From assembly GCA_015179045.1 (NCBI GenBank), contig WHUZ01000064.1, positions 124,001 to 188,000 on the forward strand: a DNA stretch of 64,000 nucleotides, in the 5' to 3' direction. A model generated the notes under the pieces. The model saw only the letters and a program-made list of their open reading frames with translations. It was not told the DNA's origin and made no database searches. Source of the DNA: Kalaharituber pfeilii. Taxonomy: Eukaryota > Ascomycota > Pezizomycetes > Pezizales > Pezizaceae. How positions within the stretch are numbered: the stretch's first letter is position 1; each line of letters starts with the position of its first letter. Both the position numbers and the translations under genes were made by a program. Positions 52,755 through 63,099 of this stretch are shown in pieces.

Positions 52755-53110
52755 TTTTTTGTTTTTTTTTTGTGTTTGTTTTTTTTTTATCAGTACTCGC
52801 ATGCCGCCCTGTGAGCTATGGCAAGGTCTAGTTATATGATAAATAAAGAAAATTAGACTGATAAATGAAGTGGAAAAGTCATAAAGATAGAGTGAGAGTG
52901 GAATGAAAAATATGAAAAGGTCCCCCTTTATCCCCCTTTATTGTCCCCCCCATTCCTAATAGGTCCACCAATGCGTCGTTGTCTTTGTCTTTCGGGGGTC
53001 TGAGTAAGTCCGCCTCTCCCCCGGCTATTTCTTTGTCCAGACCTTACACCGCGTCAGTACATGGGTGGTGGTTTTTCTTTGTCTTTACAACACCAGCAGC
53101 ATTCCGGCCG
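52755..53110 (-). mobile_element. 5'-truncated LINE ORF2 end
   Basis: An interrupted T-tract (with G substitutions, so relatively old), a class A tail with a weakened outer stem (CTTGC/GCGAG), a UTR and minus-frame ORF2 terminal residues. No duplication found. Confidence 0.65.
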
Positions 53111-53575
53111 GGCGTGGTGTACGTCGCGTTGTGCTGAATTACAGTACTACCGCTAAATATTTTCAACTTGCATCTATATAGCACTGCCTCCCAGTTTATA
53201 AAACCAAGAACCTGGCACAGCTTATCAAATAGCGAGCGACATGCCCCTGGCCACTAGAAGATAATTGATCATGAGTTTTGATGGACGGGAGGACGGGAGC
53301 GCTAAAAGGCTTATTGCAACGATACGGGGCTGCAGCGCACTCATATATCAAGTTAATGGCATAATTAAATGGTCTTTATGGTAGCTGATCTTGTGCCTAT
53401 TATACGTCATTGAAGGCTGCAGAGCATTTAATGAGCATATATAATCTTTCGCTACTGTATCTCATGAATGAGAATCCCGTGCGAACTACATGTTCAGGAC
53501 ATTCTATGCTGGATCGTCCAACGCACGTGAAGACCTTCATGCATATATCCAACAGATCTAACTGCCCACTGTCGC

Positions 53576-53677
53576 AGTAGTCTCGTAACCAGACTTAGTC
53601 AGCGTCGCATGAAATTGGAGTGGCGACGCTTTCATGCATGAAACTCCGCTTAGTCAGCGTCTGGTTACGAGACTACT
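53576..53677. mobile_element. 100-bp palindromic mini-element
   Basis: AGTAGTCTCGTAACCAGAC at 53576-53594 is repeated inverted at 53659-53677. The unit is flanked by ACTGTCGCAG on both sides (53568-53577 and 53675-53684, overlapping the inverted repeat ends). It also contains TTAGTCAGCGTC twice in direct orientation. No ORF. Confidence 0.7.
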
Positions 53678-53710
53678 GTCGCAGTGCAATCCTGCTTATA
53701 TCTCAACGTC

Positions 53711-53779
53711 TTTTTTTTTTTTTGGTTCACATAACCCCGCATACAAGCTACAAGCCTAATAGCCTATGGCAGGGAATAT
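53711..53779 (-). mobile_element. Tail-only class B variant insertion
   Basis: A T run, GGTTCACATAACCCCGC, a loop with extra sequence, then CTATGGCAGGG. TCAACGTC flanks both sides (53703-53710 and 53780-53787). Confidence 0.82.
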
Positions 53780-54091
53780 GTCAACGTCATCTAATGTGCA
53801 AGACACCTATTTTCTCGGAGGGCTGGGTCCACATGAAGAAATCCATAACTGATCTCCCTGAGATGTCATCGAACTAGACTACATTTATTTGAAAAATCCC
53901 CAATGTGTCTACCACATTCCATGCCCTCCAGCAAAGTCTGGATGCGAAGATCACCCTTCCTGCTTTGGATTGGGTCTTGGCGCTTCAAATGCCAGACTAG
54001 TCCTGCTGGACATTTGCTTGGCTCGCTTACGCTTAATGCCCAGCTATTCTTGCACATATCATAAGCTTCCTCCCAATATGTGCAAGTCGCC

Positions 54092-54560
54092 CTTTTTTTT
54101 TTTTTTGGGTTTAATATCAGTACTCGCATGCCGCCCTAAGGGCTATGACGAGGTTGAGCTACATGAGAGTTAACAGGAAATAGACAGTAATAGAGATAAT
54201 CAGAAGTTAAGATAAATGAAACTATTGGCCCGCCCATTCCAGGATTTCCACCAATGCGTCTTTGTCATTCTTGTGATCGCTCTTCGGGGGTCTAATCAGA
54301 TCCGCCTCCCCTCCGGGCCATTTCATACCTTGTACCGTGCTAGTACATAGGAGGTGGTCTCCTCCTCCTCCCCACACCATAGACACTCCGGGCTGTCTGC
54401 TTTGCCTATCTCATGTCTCCATCGCCTCAGGCCTTTGCCCCCTAAGATGCCCGCCCAAGTTACCCTTTGAACGCGCACCCTGGGTGCCCTTTGTGATATA
54501 TTCTCCACTCCAATGCTAACCTGATCTCTACCAAATCCAATTATTTAAATTTCAAAAAAT
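54092..54560 (-). mobile_element. LINE ORF2 end
   Basis: Poly(T), a class A tail, a UTR and the ORF2 terminus with LAGILGGKGLRRWRHEIGKA, DSPECLWCGEEEETTSYVL (the His of the zinc motif replaced by Tyr in this copy). The left boundary adjoins CAAGTCGCCC; no duplication found. Confidence 0.75.
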
Positions 54561-54570
54561 TTAGTCTAGA

Positions 54571-55480
54571 TTTTTTTTTTTTTTTTTTTAATATCATTAC
54601 TCGCGTGCCGCCCTACGGGCTATGGCGAGGGTTTATTAGAAGGCAAAACTAACTAAATTTAAATACATGGTGGCCGCGGTTCACAGGGGAGTGGCCAGCA
54701 GTCTAACTCATCTCCATCCTCTTTCAGCCTCGTACTGGCTCGCCTTGAGCCATCTTCCTCGGAGTCGCACCTTGTCAATGTTCTGATGTAAAGACCTCGC
54801 CATAGCCCTTTGGGCGGCCTGCGAGTATTGATATAAAAAAAAAAAAAAAAAAGTTCTGATGGTCCTCCAAGTATACCACTATAGAACTGGTCTTTTTTCC
54901 TTCTCCGATCAGCGTGTCCTTCTTTCTAAGCCATCGGATCCCGACGATCTTCTTCAGGTCTTTGTTGTCTGAGGACAGCCATCGTCGTACGTTGCCCAAA
55001 TCCTTCCTCAGGGCTACGCCATGAACAACGATGCCGGTTTTGGTGGGGAGATCGGGTTTTGTCGGGGGGTTTGAGACTTTCCAGGTCTTGTTGTGGTTGC
55101 GTGGGGTGTGCGTCGGGGGTTCGACGGTTTAGGTGGGGGGATTTGGGCGGGCGCGCTGCCTGCCGGTGTGTCAACTGTGATGGTTGAGGCGATCTTCTTC
55201 GCCTCTTTGTCGTTCAGGTGGCGCTTGAAGGCTGTGTTTTGACTTGGCAGCTTTCCTTTGCGCTTCCTGGAGGTGGGGGGAGCCGGTGTCGTGCTCGGGG
55301 AAGGCCCCTCCGAGTGGGATGGCTCTTCCGAGAGTAGGGTGTGGATGGGGCTGAACCCCAATGGCTGTGGTGGTGGTGGGGTCTCTGGGAAGGGTTCGTC
55401 AGGACCTCCTGCTTGGTGTCGAATTCCTCGTACAAGTTTTTCTGGCGACGTAGCAACCGTAGTTTCTAAGGGACCTTAGA
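54571..55480 (-). mobile_element. ORF1-only LINE copy (minus strand)
   Basis: Poly(T) and a class A tail, a short UTR, then in the minus frame a stop near RLKED-like sequence, GIVVHGVALRKDLGNVRRWL, IRWLRKKDTLIGEGKKTSS, IVVYLEDHQN, and upstream (frameshifted) a proline-rich linker with TSRKRKGKLPSQNTAFKRHL and NDKEAKKIAS. There is no ORF2 between ORF1 and the tail. It is interrupted by the tail-only insertion at 54789-54853. Confidence 0.82.
54789..54853 (+). mobile_element. Tail-only class A retro-insertion
   Basis: A 65-bp insert: TAAAGAC then CTCGCCATAGCCCTTTGGGC, GGCCTGCGAG, TATTGATAT and A run. Perfect duplication GTTCTGATG (54780-54788 and 54854-54862). It splits the RRM-like block of ORF1. 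Confidence 0.94.
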
Positions 55481-55846
55481 CGGTTGCCTTCGCCAAGGAC
55501 AAGCTTTGCCATAACTAAACGAAAGATAGTCAAGACCCTCGCTGCGCTCGGAGAGTACCCTAGGGGCTTGGTATGAGACTACCCCCCCCAACGCCCACTG
55601 ACATTCTTATATCGAGAGTCTACTGTAAGTGCGAAAGCATGGAAAAGAGAGACCGCAGAGAAAGCAAGGGACAAGAAGAAAAGGAGGGACGGGTCTCCTG
55701 TACATAAACCGCGAGATTGCATCAAGTAATGAACTCGAGCGTCGAAAGAAAAGTGAGCCACCGCACCTGGCCGCTTACTCCTCAATATCCCACATCGGTT
55801 CCATATGTGTGTTGCTGTCTCCTCCTCCTCTCCACACTGTCTGCAT

Positions 55847-56008
55847 AGGAGCAGAGTAGTTAGAACGGAGAGTGGGGGTTAGGATTGGTGCTTTTAGGCA
55901 GGAATGTTTCTGTCGTGGTTTTTAACCTTCTTTTTCTTTATTTAGCATAATGTCGCCATAGCCCTTAGGGCGGCATGCGATTAATGAAATAAAAAAAAAA
56001 AAAAAAAA
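55847..56008 (+). mobile_element. ORF1-type UTR plus class A tail insertion
   Basis: A 162-bp insert with the 12-bp duplication CACTGTCTGCAT (55835-55846 and 56009-56020). The body (TTTCTGTCG, TTCTTTATTTAGCATAA) matches the UTR of the ORF1-only copy at 13.4-13.5 kb. The tail is GTCGC/GCGAT, a wobble variant of the ATCGC subtype. Confidence 0.92.
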
Positions 56009-56040
56009 CACTGTCTGCATTCCAACCTGTCTGTCTCACC

Positions 56041-56096
56041 CTGCCATGGCTTGGCGCTGCAAGCGGGGTTATGTGATAAAAAAAAAAAAAAAAAAA
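56041..56096 (+). mobile_element. Tail-only class B retro-insertion
   Basis: A 56-bp insert: CTGCCATGGCTTGGCGCTGC, AAGCGGGGTTATGTGAT and A run. The 16-bp duplication ACCTGTCTGTCTCACC (56025-56040 and 56097-56112) overlaps the first C residues of the tail. Confidence 0.94.
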
Positions 56097-56480
56097 ACCT
56101 GTCTGTCTCACCTGTTTTATCTCCATGCGCTCAGACCATTTCATCCTCGGAGGCCTGCCGGGGTGCGTACCGACCTGCCTAGCCTCTGTAACGGCCTGTA
56201 ATCCATGTCCAGTCTGTTCCTTTTCCTGGGCTCGCTGTGCGGCTTTGCCCGCCATGCGCATCCTCGCCTCCGTGACCACCTCGTTCTGCTAATGTAGGAG
56301 AGTCCCTATCCCTCTCCTTGCCGCCTTGTCCGCCTCTTCATTGCCCTACAAACCTTGTGTCCTCTAACCCATATTATCGCCACGTCCATACCTCCCCGTG
56401 CTATTCCCCCTTCCCAGGCTCTCCTCCTGCACATTTGGCCTGCCACGTCCGGAGTTGGCTTTCCCGAGGGTTTGAAAACT

Positions 56481-56955
56481 TCGGCGAAGTAGTGTAATTG
56501 TCATTATGTCATGATCTATAGCACCCTTGCGAAGCTGTATCAGTCAGCAGGCACCCTAGAATATGCGCCAAATCATGACCCAAGACGAACATAACAATGT
56601 AATGTGGAACGCAACCTTTTGGAGTAATCTTGGTGATCAGTCTAAACTCCGACATCGTGATGGCCCGCACAGGACTAAGAAAGATCAAAGGGATTTGCGT
56701 ACCAGAGGAAGAACTCCTTAATCAAGCAGCAACAGAAACAACCTCCGCCCCCAGCTTGTTACGGTGTCTGCGATTGCAGCGAAATGTAGGTGTAACTTAG
56801 GACAACGCTTGGAACTTGACCTTTGTATAGAGGCCGTGGGGGCCTCTATATATAGGCGTCCAGCGTGCCGGTTATTTGCATTATTCTATTTAACATTGAG
56901 TGCTAACTAACAAGCTTCCCTCTCTTTGATTACCATGCGTCATCTCTCATCGCCA
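56481..56955. other. No gene recognised
   Basis: Intergenic sequence between LINE debris and the membrane-protein gene. Confidence 0.4.
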
Positions 56956-56960
56956 TGGCA

Positions 56961-57855
56961 TCATTGATACTTTGTTCGGTCACCCTGACACACCTCTATT
57001 CTCTTACCATCTTGCGCAGTCCTCCACAACAGGGCTTCGAGCAGCCTCCCCACCGCCCTAGACCCTGCCCCAGCAGTGGTAATCAGCAAGATAGTGAAAA
57101 GATCCTTCTTATCCGTGAAGGGGAGTCGGGGAGCCAGGTTATTTGTGAGATCATGCACCACAAACACCGCCGCGATGGCTGGCGTAGCAAGCACGTTGAA
57201 CTGGTCCACAGGCTTTGAGACACCGCTTTTCTGGGATCATCATGGCAATCATGACGTTCCAACCCCCTCATCCAGAACAGTCATGACCCCCCAGTCCCCA
57301 AAGCAAGGGAGTGTCATTACAGCCCATTTTCATTGTTCCCATACTTTCCTCATGACCCCACGACAGAGGCCAAAGGGGATCAATCTCAGGACCTTGAAAA
57401 AGGTCCCGGAGAGCTTAATCGCCAGTGGTTTGGAGACAGAGTGGGGGTAGGTCTCCGTCCACTCAAACACAATACCCCAAACGGCAACTAGGAACAGAAC
57501 TAGGTACTCTAGCTCCACCCGGTACACCGTACGGTAGTATCCAATGCCAAACCCCAGAGCAGCCGCCTTGTGCAGCCCGCGCTTGTCGCTAGCCGCGGTG
57601 TTGATGTACTTCCGCACCTCCGTCCGCGCTTCTGCCGCTCTGAGCCAGTATTAGCGTACTACCAATTGCCTGAAGGTCTGGAAGGGGTTAGAACTTGAGT
57701 TTTCTCTCCTGCTCGGGCATGCTCCGCGTAACCATATCCAACATTTGCAATGCAAGCATTGCCGTGTGGTAGGCCTTCTGAACTTTCTCCCTGCTAAAGG
57801 CAGGCCGTTGATGAAATCGGTCGTCTTTGTATTTTGGCATCCATGTTTGGTCCAT
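56961..57855 (-). CDS. Small predicted membrane protein, three exons
   Basis: Exons 57855-57695, 57639-57345 and 57230-56961 join in frame to 241 residues (726 nt including the stop). Intron 2 (GTATGG to CCCAG, with TGTAATGAC as branch candidate) is good; intron 1 has a weak GTTCTA donor but a good CTCAG acceptor and exact phase. The N-terminus (MDQTWMPKYKDDRFHQRPAF) is polar and is followed by a helical basic region. Hydrophobic stretches include ELEYLVLFLVAVWGIVFEW and VLATPAIAAVFVVHDLTNNL, plus FTILLITTAGAGSRAVGRLL, so two to three membrane segments are likely. The family is not recognised. The A/L-rich helices and KK/RR-rich loops would fit an organelle membrane protein, but that is speculation. 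Confidence 0.65.
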
Positions 57856-57899
57856 TGAAGTGGGTCGAGCAGATGAGGGACAGAGAGAAGGTATGTGGG

Positions 57900-58140
57900 A
57901 GCCCAAGAGGAGAAGGCGGATGAGTCGGTGAGGTGGAGGACCGAGAGAAGGATGGAAGCAGAAGAGAAGAAGGCGGATGAGTGATTTTTTTTTTTTTTTT
58001 TTATATCATTAATCGCTTGCCGCCCTAGGGGCTATGGCGATGGATGGGTGATGAGTTGGAGAACCGAGAGAAGGATGGAAGCAGAAGAGGAGAAGGCGGA
58101 TGAGTCGATGAGGTGAAGGGAGCAGAAGAGAAGAGGGCGG
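57900..58140. repeat. GA-rich tandem duplication
   Basis: A unit of about 58 bp (GACCGAGAGAAGGATGGAAG, CAGAAGAG, AAGGCGGATGAGT) occurs two to three times, interrupted by the tail insertion at 57985-58042. Confidence 0.75.
57985..58042 (-). mobile_element. Tail-only class A insertion (ATCGC subtype)
   Basis: T run, ATATCATTAATCGC, TTGCCGCCCTAGGGGCTATG, GCGATG. Flanked by GATGAGTGA and GATGGGTGA (57976-57984, 58043-58051; one mismatch). Confidence 0.82.
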
Positions 58141-58149
58141 GCTGCAGAA

Positions 58150-58870
58150 TGCTTGGCAAGGCGTGCCCAATGTGTCAGCAGCTTCACTATCCGGTAGTCT
58201 CACATCACTCCACTGCCCATCCGGTGTCTGCCAAATGCTCTGAGCTTCGCATCAGGTGCGCCTGGGCAGCAATTGCGGGGCTTCTATATCTTGCTCTGCC
58301 AGCACGCCTATGTTCGTGATCAACGCCTGGCACCAGCCCCGATTCTCCAGACATGTGGGAAAGTGGAGCTGTCATCGTTTATGAACGACAGTAGTCGTCG
58401 ACTGGGAGCGAGGAACGGACGTGAAGAGAATAGTAGACTGAACTGCGGGAGCCCGTACCCTATAGTCGCCCCTCTCATAGCTGTGCACAGCTATAGTGAA
58501 GCAACTTCGGCTTCTCGGAGGGTGACATGGTAGAGCATGTAGAGACATACCTGATGAGGAAACTGGGACTCTTTCCTGATGAAACTAGATGCAGAGCGCG
58601 CGTTAGCTGAGTGATGTCGTCCTCAGTTGTCATATATACACGTACACAGAGAAAAATGGTAATTGAGTCCTTACACATCACTACGATTTCAGTAGTGCAT
58701 CAAGGCATGTCTAGCAGTAGCCCGACCGCCTTGGCAATCGGGAGGAGCCTTGGCATGGAACTTAGGGTTCTGAGTACGCCACGATTACCCGAGCTTATTG
58801 TGCCAATAACGTGCCCGTTGAGCACCACCACTAACCAGACTACACCATCACATGAGTTGATCGCTATTGT
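58150..58870. other. No gene recognised
   Basis: Short ORFs only. Confidence 0.4.
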
Positions 58871-59311
58871 CGGCCTCTGACTTCGTCACAATGAGTTCAA
58901 GGTATCTGCAGAAACAATGAGTCCAAACCATCCACAATATTGACGGAAGCTCGCAGCTTCAGCGTTCACCAAGTACAGCTTGCACTCGGGACCTCTCCGG
59001 GCAGGCCAGTCTGGCCTGCCCCGATGCAGGGGTATCGACAGGGGACTGTAGACTAGCCTGCCCGGTTGCAGAGGTATCTACTAGCCGAAAAAATAAGTAT
59101 CCGGACAGGGGATAAACGCATATTATGCATTATGCAGTAGTTGGCATAAACTAGCATATTCTCGTATGTTTAGCTGTGGATGTTTATGAGACCAGTCCAA
59201 ATTTCGTAGATAGTGTCCTATTTTATTATATCCGAAGTATCTGGACAGCTAACATAATGAATTTAGGACTTGCAATACCAACAGTCATATACCTATACAT
59301 ATCAGAACAAG

Positions 59312-59374
59312 ACTTCGCCATAGCCCCTAGGGCGGCAAGCGAGTAATGATATAAAAAAAAAAAAAAAAAAAAAG
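59312..59374 (+). mobile_element. Tail-only class A retro-insertion
   Basis: A 63-bp insert beginning ACTTCGCCATAGCCCCTAGG. Flanked by TATCAGAACAAG and TATCAGGACAAG (59300-59311, 59375-59386; one mismatch). The outer stem is TTCGC/GCGAG with a U-G pair. Confidence 0.88.
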
Positions 59375-59529
59375 TATCAGGACAAGGAAAATAGATATAA
59401 GCCCTCTACTAGGAATATAAAAATGGCACTGTAGGCAACCATGATAACATTGATAAGCATAGGTTCAGGCATTATAATGATCAAAACTTACTGTTCTAAT
59501 AGGGCCTAAGATTTCAAGACTGCTCTTCA

Positions 59530-59765
59530 GAGCTTTTCTAGAAGCTTTTCCAAGGCTATTTCAAGAGCTGTTCCAAAGGCTGTTCCAGAGGCCATTGAAA
59601 TACTGTTCGAGCGGCTGTTCGAGCTCAAACGGCCTCCGAAACGGCCTCCGAAGTAGCCTCCGGAGTCCGGAACAACCTCCGGAACGGCCTCCGGAACAGC
59701 CTCAGAACAGCCTCCGCAAAAGCTTCCGGAAAAGCCTCTGGAACAGGCTACAGAAGAGCACTGCA
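59530..59765. repeat. Degenerate short tandem repeat GGCCTCCGGAAC
   Basis: Roughly 12-bp units (CTGTTCCA..., then GGCCTCCGAAAC and GCCTCCGGAACA) repeated many times with drift, coding nothing consistent. Confidence 0.7.
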
Positions 59766-59832
59766 ATAGCAGTGAAAACAAGCAGTAGTGGCCTCCTTCC
59801 AGTTGCAGTACTCTCATCTACACTTTATCACA

Positions 59833-59866
59833 CCCTGCCATGGCCACGTGCTGCAAGCGGGGTTAT

Positions 59867-59901
<35 letters not shown>
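59833..59901 (+). mobile_element. Tail-only class B retro-insertion
   Basis: CCCTGCCATGGCCACGTGC, TGCAAGCGGGGTTATGTGAT, TT and an A run. Perfect 14-bp duplication TACACTTTATCACA (59819-59832 and 59902-59915). Confidence 0.95.
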
Positions 59902-59905
<4 letters not shown>

Positions 59906-61015
59906 CTTTATCACAACTTCAAGATTTGTAGCTGATGCATATGTGAAGCTCTTAAAACTGTACTCTCAACGATGTTAGTGCATGTTGATTTCAGTATCTT
60001 CATTATTGTAGATATTTTTTTATTGATAAAAGCAATATTGGGCTATTTGGTATGCGAATTTGGTTAATCTATTACGAAATTGAACTAGTCTCATGGATAT
60101 CCACAATCAAGCATACGAAACATATGCTAGTTTGGAGCAGATGCTGCATAGCCCATAATATGCATTTATCCCCTATCCGGATACTTATTTTTTCGGCTAG
60201 TAGATACCTCTGCAACCGGGCAGGCTAGTCTACCGTCCCCTGTCGATACCCCTGCATCGGGGCAGGCCAGACTGGCCTGCCCGGAGAGGTCCCGGCTTGC
60301 ACTGGGCAATATCCGCGACGCGCAGTCAAGGATCAACTTTCTCCAAGACGAGCAACTGCCTGCCTTTGCCTTTGAACTATTCAAGCTTGGTCGGCTCGGT
60401 AGAAGAATTTTCGATACTGGCACATGCCCACCCAGCAAGGCGGGCTCCAACGGCGGAGGTACCCCCTTACGACGGGCCCTAGAGTCTAGGTATGAGAATC
60501 TGGTTGCAGGTTCCTGCCCTCCTGGCCTTGGCCCTCACCTGCATATCCCCGAAGACCAGCCATTATTTGAGGCCTTTGACCAGAAGCATGGAAACGATGC
60601 GCATTGCTCCCAATCAGCTCTGGTTCAGCCTTACATTTGCTGCCTGGAGGACATGCTGGATCTTTCTCATCAGCTCAATAAGTTAGAATCCGAGTTAGAG
60701 AGTGAGCGTCAGCAGCTTCGCAACTATTCCGAGGATATGCAAACTCTCGTTTGCTCCGCGATTTTGTTTGTGAGGCATCGATTGTACACTTTGCGATTCC
60801 CGCACATTACGCCAGTGCCGGATTGGCAAGTACGCGGGGAGGGCACGCTGCGCATGTGGTTGGAGTATCCAGACTTGACGGACCAAGGAAGCAGAGGGGA
60901 GGTGCTAACCTCCTCTCATGCGGTAGTGGAACGTGCGAGGAAGCTTATTGCGGAGGGCCTCGGGAAGGAAAAGTGGGAATGTCTGTGTCGTAGGTGGGAC
61001 CGCATGGAAGAATGA

Positions 61016-61420
61016 CGGGAGAGGGTTGTGCATTTAGTCTATTCCACTACTATCGGCGTATGCGGAATATTCAATAGGATGAGCTCTTATGGGCGGAAGA
61101 AGAACTTGAAATTGAAGGTATACTACTTGGAGGGGGTTGAGTGTAACACTTGCAAGTGAAAGGCGGATGACTAGCAGCAATTCCTTTAAATTCTACAAGG
61201 TCGGAAGACGCTGCTGAAGATGCAGCAGATCCCTTGATGTGAAGATGTAGAAACATACGCAATCTGGGATCACCTCGATGGTTCTAGAGATAAGATAATT
61301 TGTACCGATAAGGATATATCAGGATAGATTTGGTTAACAAAATACTACCAAATCTCCTGAAAATAGACACATACACTTCGTGACGATCGGCACTGTCTGT
61401 TTGGTTGAGAGAACTTAGGG
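61016..61420. other. No gene recognised
   Basis: Downstream of the interrupted ORF; nothing identifiable. Confidence 0.4.
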
Positions 61421-61430
61421 TAACGGTAAC

Positions 61431-61435
<5 letters not shown>

Positions 61436-61465
<30 letters not shown>

Positions 61466-61502
61466 GTCATTACTCGCGTGCCGCCCTATGGGCTATGGCG
61501 AG
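61436..61502 (-). mobile_element. Tail-only class A insertion
   Basis: T run, AATGTCATTACTCGCG, TGCCGCCCTATGGGCTATGG, CGAG. Flanked by AACCAGGT (61428-61435 and 61503-61510). A degenerate class B motif (CTCCGCTTGCAGCAGCTCGC) follows at 61541. Confidence 0.85.
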
Positions 61503-61579
61503 AACCAGGTCTCTATATTAAAAATATATATATATATAACTCCGCTTGCAGCAGCTCGCCGTGAAGAATAAGATTAAGT

Positions 61580-62718
61580 TCGCCCAACCAGCCTGTCTTT
61601 ACATTACGTCGCTGAGTTTAGCTAGTAAAGCCTCTTGTTCAAGAAGTACTATTGGTGTATCTAATATGTTAAGTCTATTCCATGAGTCCCACCCCATTTG
61701 ACATGACCACATTCACTATCCCTTTCGATCTTTATGTTCCCTCCCGCTGGCTCTGAGTTTTTGATTAGATGCCTTATGGATCTGTTTGATCGATCGAAGG
61801 TCAGTAACGGCGTTGTGCGTCCGCGATGTCCAAATCCGTATGGACATACATGCTTCGCGCTTTGGAGGGTGGCATAAAGCTAGCACAAAGGTGTCGTTAG
61901 AGAGCCCACAATCGAGCACTGGCAGCTGGTTTCGAGAATGCAAAGGATGAAGTATGAAGAGAGAGTTACTAAGAACGTTTTACTTTCTAAGCTGGCAACG
62001 GGCTGTGTCACGCAATTAGTGTGCACAATGGTGGTTAGAGATGGATTGATGACATGGCGCATAGTTTTCGTGATTATTGCGCTGCATATGTTAGTCATGT
62101 ACGTTAGTCAGCGTCACCTTGGCAGAGGGAAGTCTCTCTGCTTCCAAGACGATCGGTTATTATCGGCATACGCTATATCATATTGGAGAAACCCTGTGTC
62201 TGTCACTTGAGCTGCAAGCCTGTTTACAATGGTATTAACTGCGTAGTACAAAGATACTGCCTCACTATCTTTAATCTAGTACAAAGTATTCACGAGACAG
62301 GACCTAAAGGATCTCGACGATCACAATGTGCTGTGCAACCCATAGTGATTGTAAATAGAGTACAAATTGGAGGGAAAAATCAGGATCTCCCTTGCTCAAA
62401 GTAAATTTCTGAAGTAATGCCTTCACAGACAGCGATATCCTCAATTCTCCCACCATCGACAGTTCTCGTTCACTGGCCTCTTCTGAGGGTGACAGGGATT
62501 GTGGGTCGGTGCTCACTATAATGGGAAGCAAAAATGATCTCATTATCAACTAGTGCTATGCGCCACCGTCACCCCCACACCTCGCGACCGCGGAAGAGGT
62601 CTTCGGCGAACCCTCCTTGAAATAGCGATGAGTCCACTTCAACAAGAAGCTCCGCACGGTGGAAATTTGGAAAACGAAAACGTATATACTCAAAACTTAG
62701 ACAATAGACAATCAATTT

Positions 62719-62720
<2 letters not shown>
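61580..62720. other. No gene recognised
   Basis: Several ORFs of 70-90 codons in conflicting frames, without family features. Confidence 0.4.
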
Positions 62721-62722
<2 letters not shown>

Positions 62723-62759
<37 letters not shown>

Positions 62760-62790
62760 CCTCGTAATCCCGCTTGCAGCTGTTGGCCGG
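62723..62790 (-). mobile_element. Class B tail with a very long T tract
   Basis: About 37 T are followed by CCTCGTAATCCCGCTTGCAG and CTGTTGGCC. The remaining tail is replaced by the small TIR element to the right. Confidence 0.65.
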
Positions 62791-62793
62791 ATA

Positions 62794-62976
62794 TGTTCGG
62801 GGCCAGCCATCTTAGCCAGGCCACTCATGACTAGCCCGGGCCAGCAGCACAAGAATAGATGGCCCGGGCCACTTATCTCGAAATCCGAACCAGCTGGCTC
62901 AGGTCATTGGTCCTAACAGGGATGGCACGGGCCAGTCATGAGTGGCCCGCTATCATAAGATGGCTGGCCCCGAACA
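62794..62976. mobile_element. 183-bp TIR mini-element
   Basis: Ends TGTTCGGGGCCAGCCATCTT / AAGATGGCTGGCCCCGAACA, with internal GGCCCGGGCC palindromes. The outermost bases resemble the element at 45648-47306. The target duplication is unclear. Confidence 0.78.
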
Positions 62977-63099
62977 AATACAGTTGTCGTTGCAAAACTC
63001 TACCACAAGAAACGACCCTGTCGTCGGGTCGGAATCGCTTCCTGTGGCTCGTTTCCAGGATCGTTTCCACCTTGCGGCTAGTACCGTGCCCCAGGTAAT

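Larger units (their letters stand above)
55700..56480 (-). pseudogene. LINE ORF2 linker and C-terminus, interrupted twice
   Basis: Minus-frame fragments of the RNase H-to-zinc region (NEVVTEARMRMAGKAAQRAQ, then CRQCGEEEETATH after joining) lie on both sides of the insertions at 55847-56008 and 56041-56096. Extensively degraded. Confidence 0.65.
58987..60295. mobile_element. TIR element with 8-bp target duplication (hAT-like)
   Basis: A 1309-bp unit with inverted ends of over 160 bp: the left starts CGGGACCTCTCCGGGCAGGC and includes GCCGAAAAAATAAGTATCCG; the right is the inverse. The duplication is CTTGCACT (58979-58986 and 60296-60303). No transposase was found; the interior holds two tail-only retro-insertions and a degenerate GGCCTCCGGAAC repeat. 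An 8-bp duplication fits hAT-type elements; the superfamily call is tentative. Confidence 0.88.
58890..61015 (+). pseudogene. Unknown ORF interrupted by a TIR element
   Basis: Downstream of the element, 60297-61015 is one uninterrupted frame of about 240 codons: NIRDAQSRINFLQDEQLPAF, EDQPLFEAFDQKHGNDAHC, a coiled-coil-like LDLSHQLNKLESELESERQQ and a conserved-looking end (ITPVPDWQVRGEGTLRMWLE, WECLCRRWDRMEE). Upstream, 58896-58986 is open in the same frame (ESKPSTILTEARSFSVHQVQ) and joins exactly once the element and one target copy are removed. The start codon was not found. Family not recognised. Confidence 0.6.
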
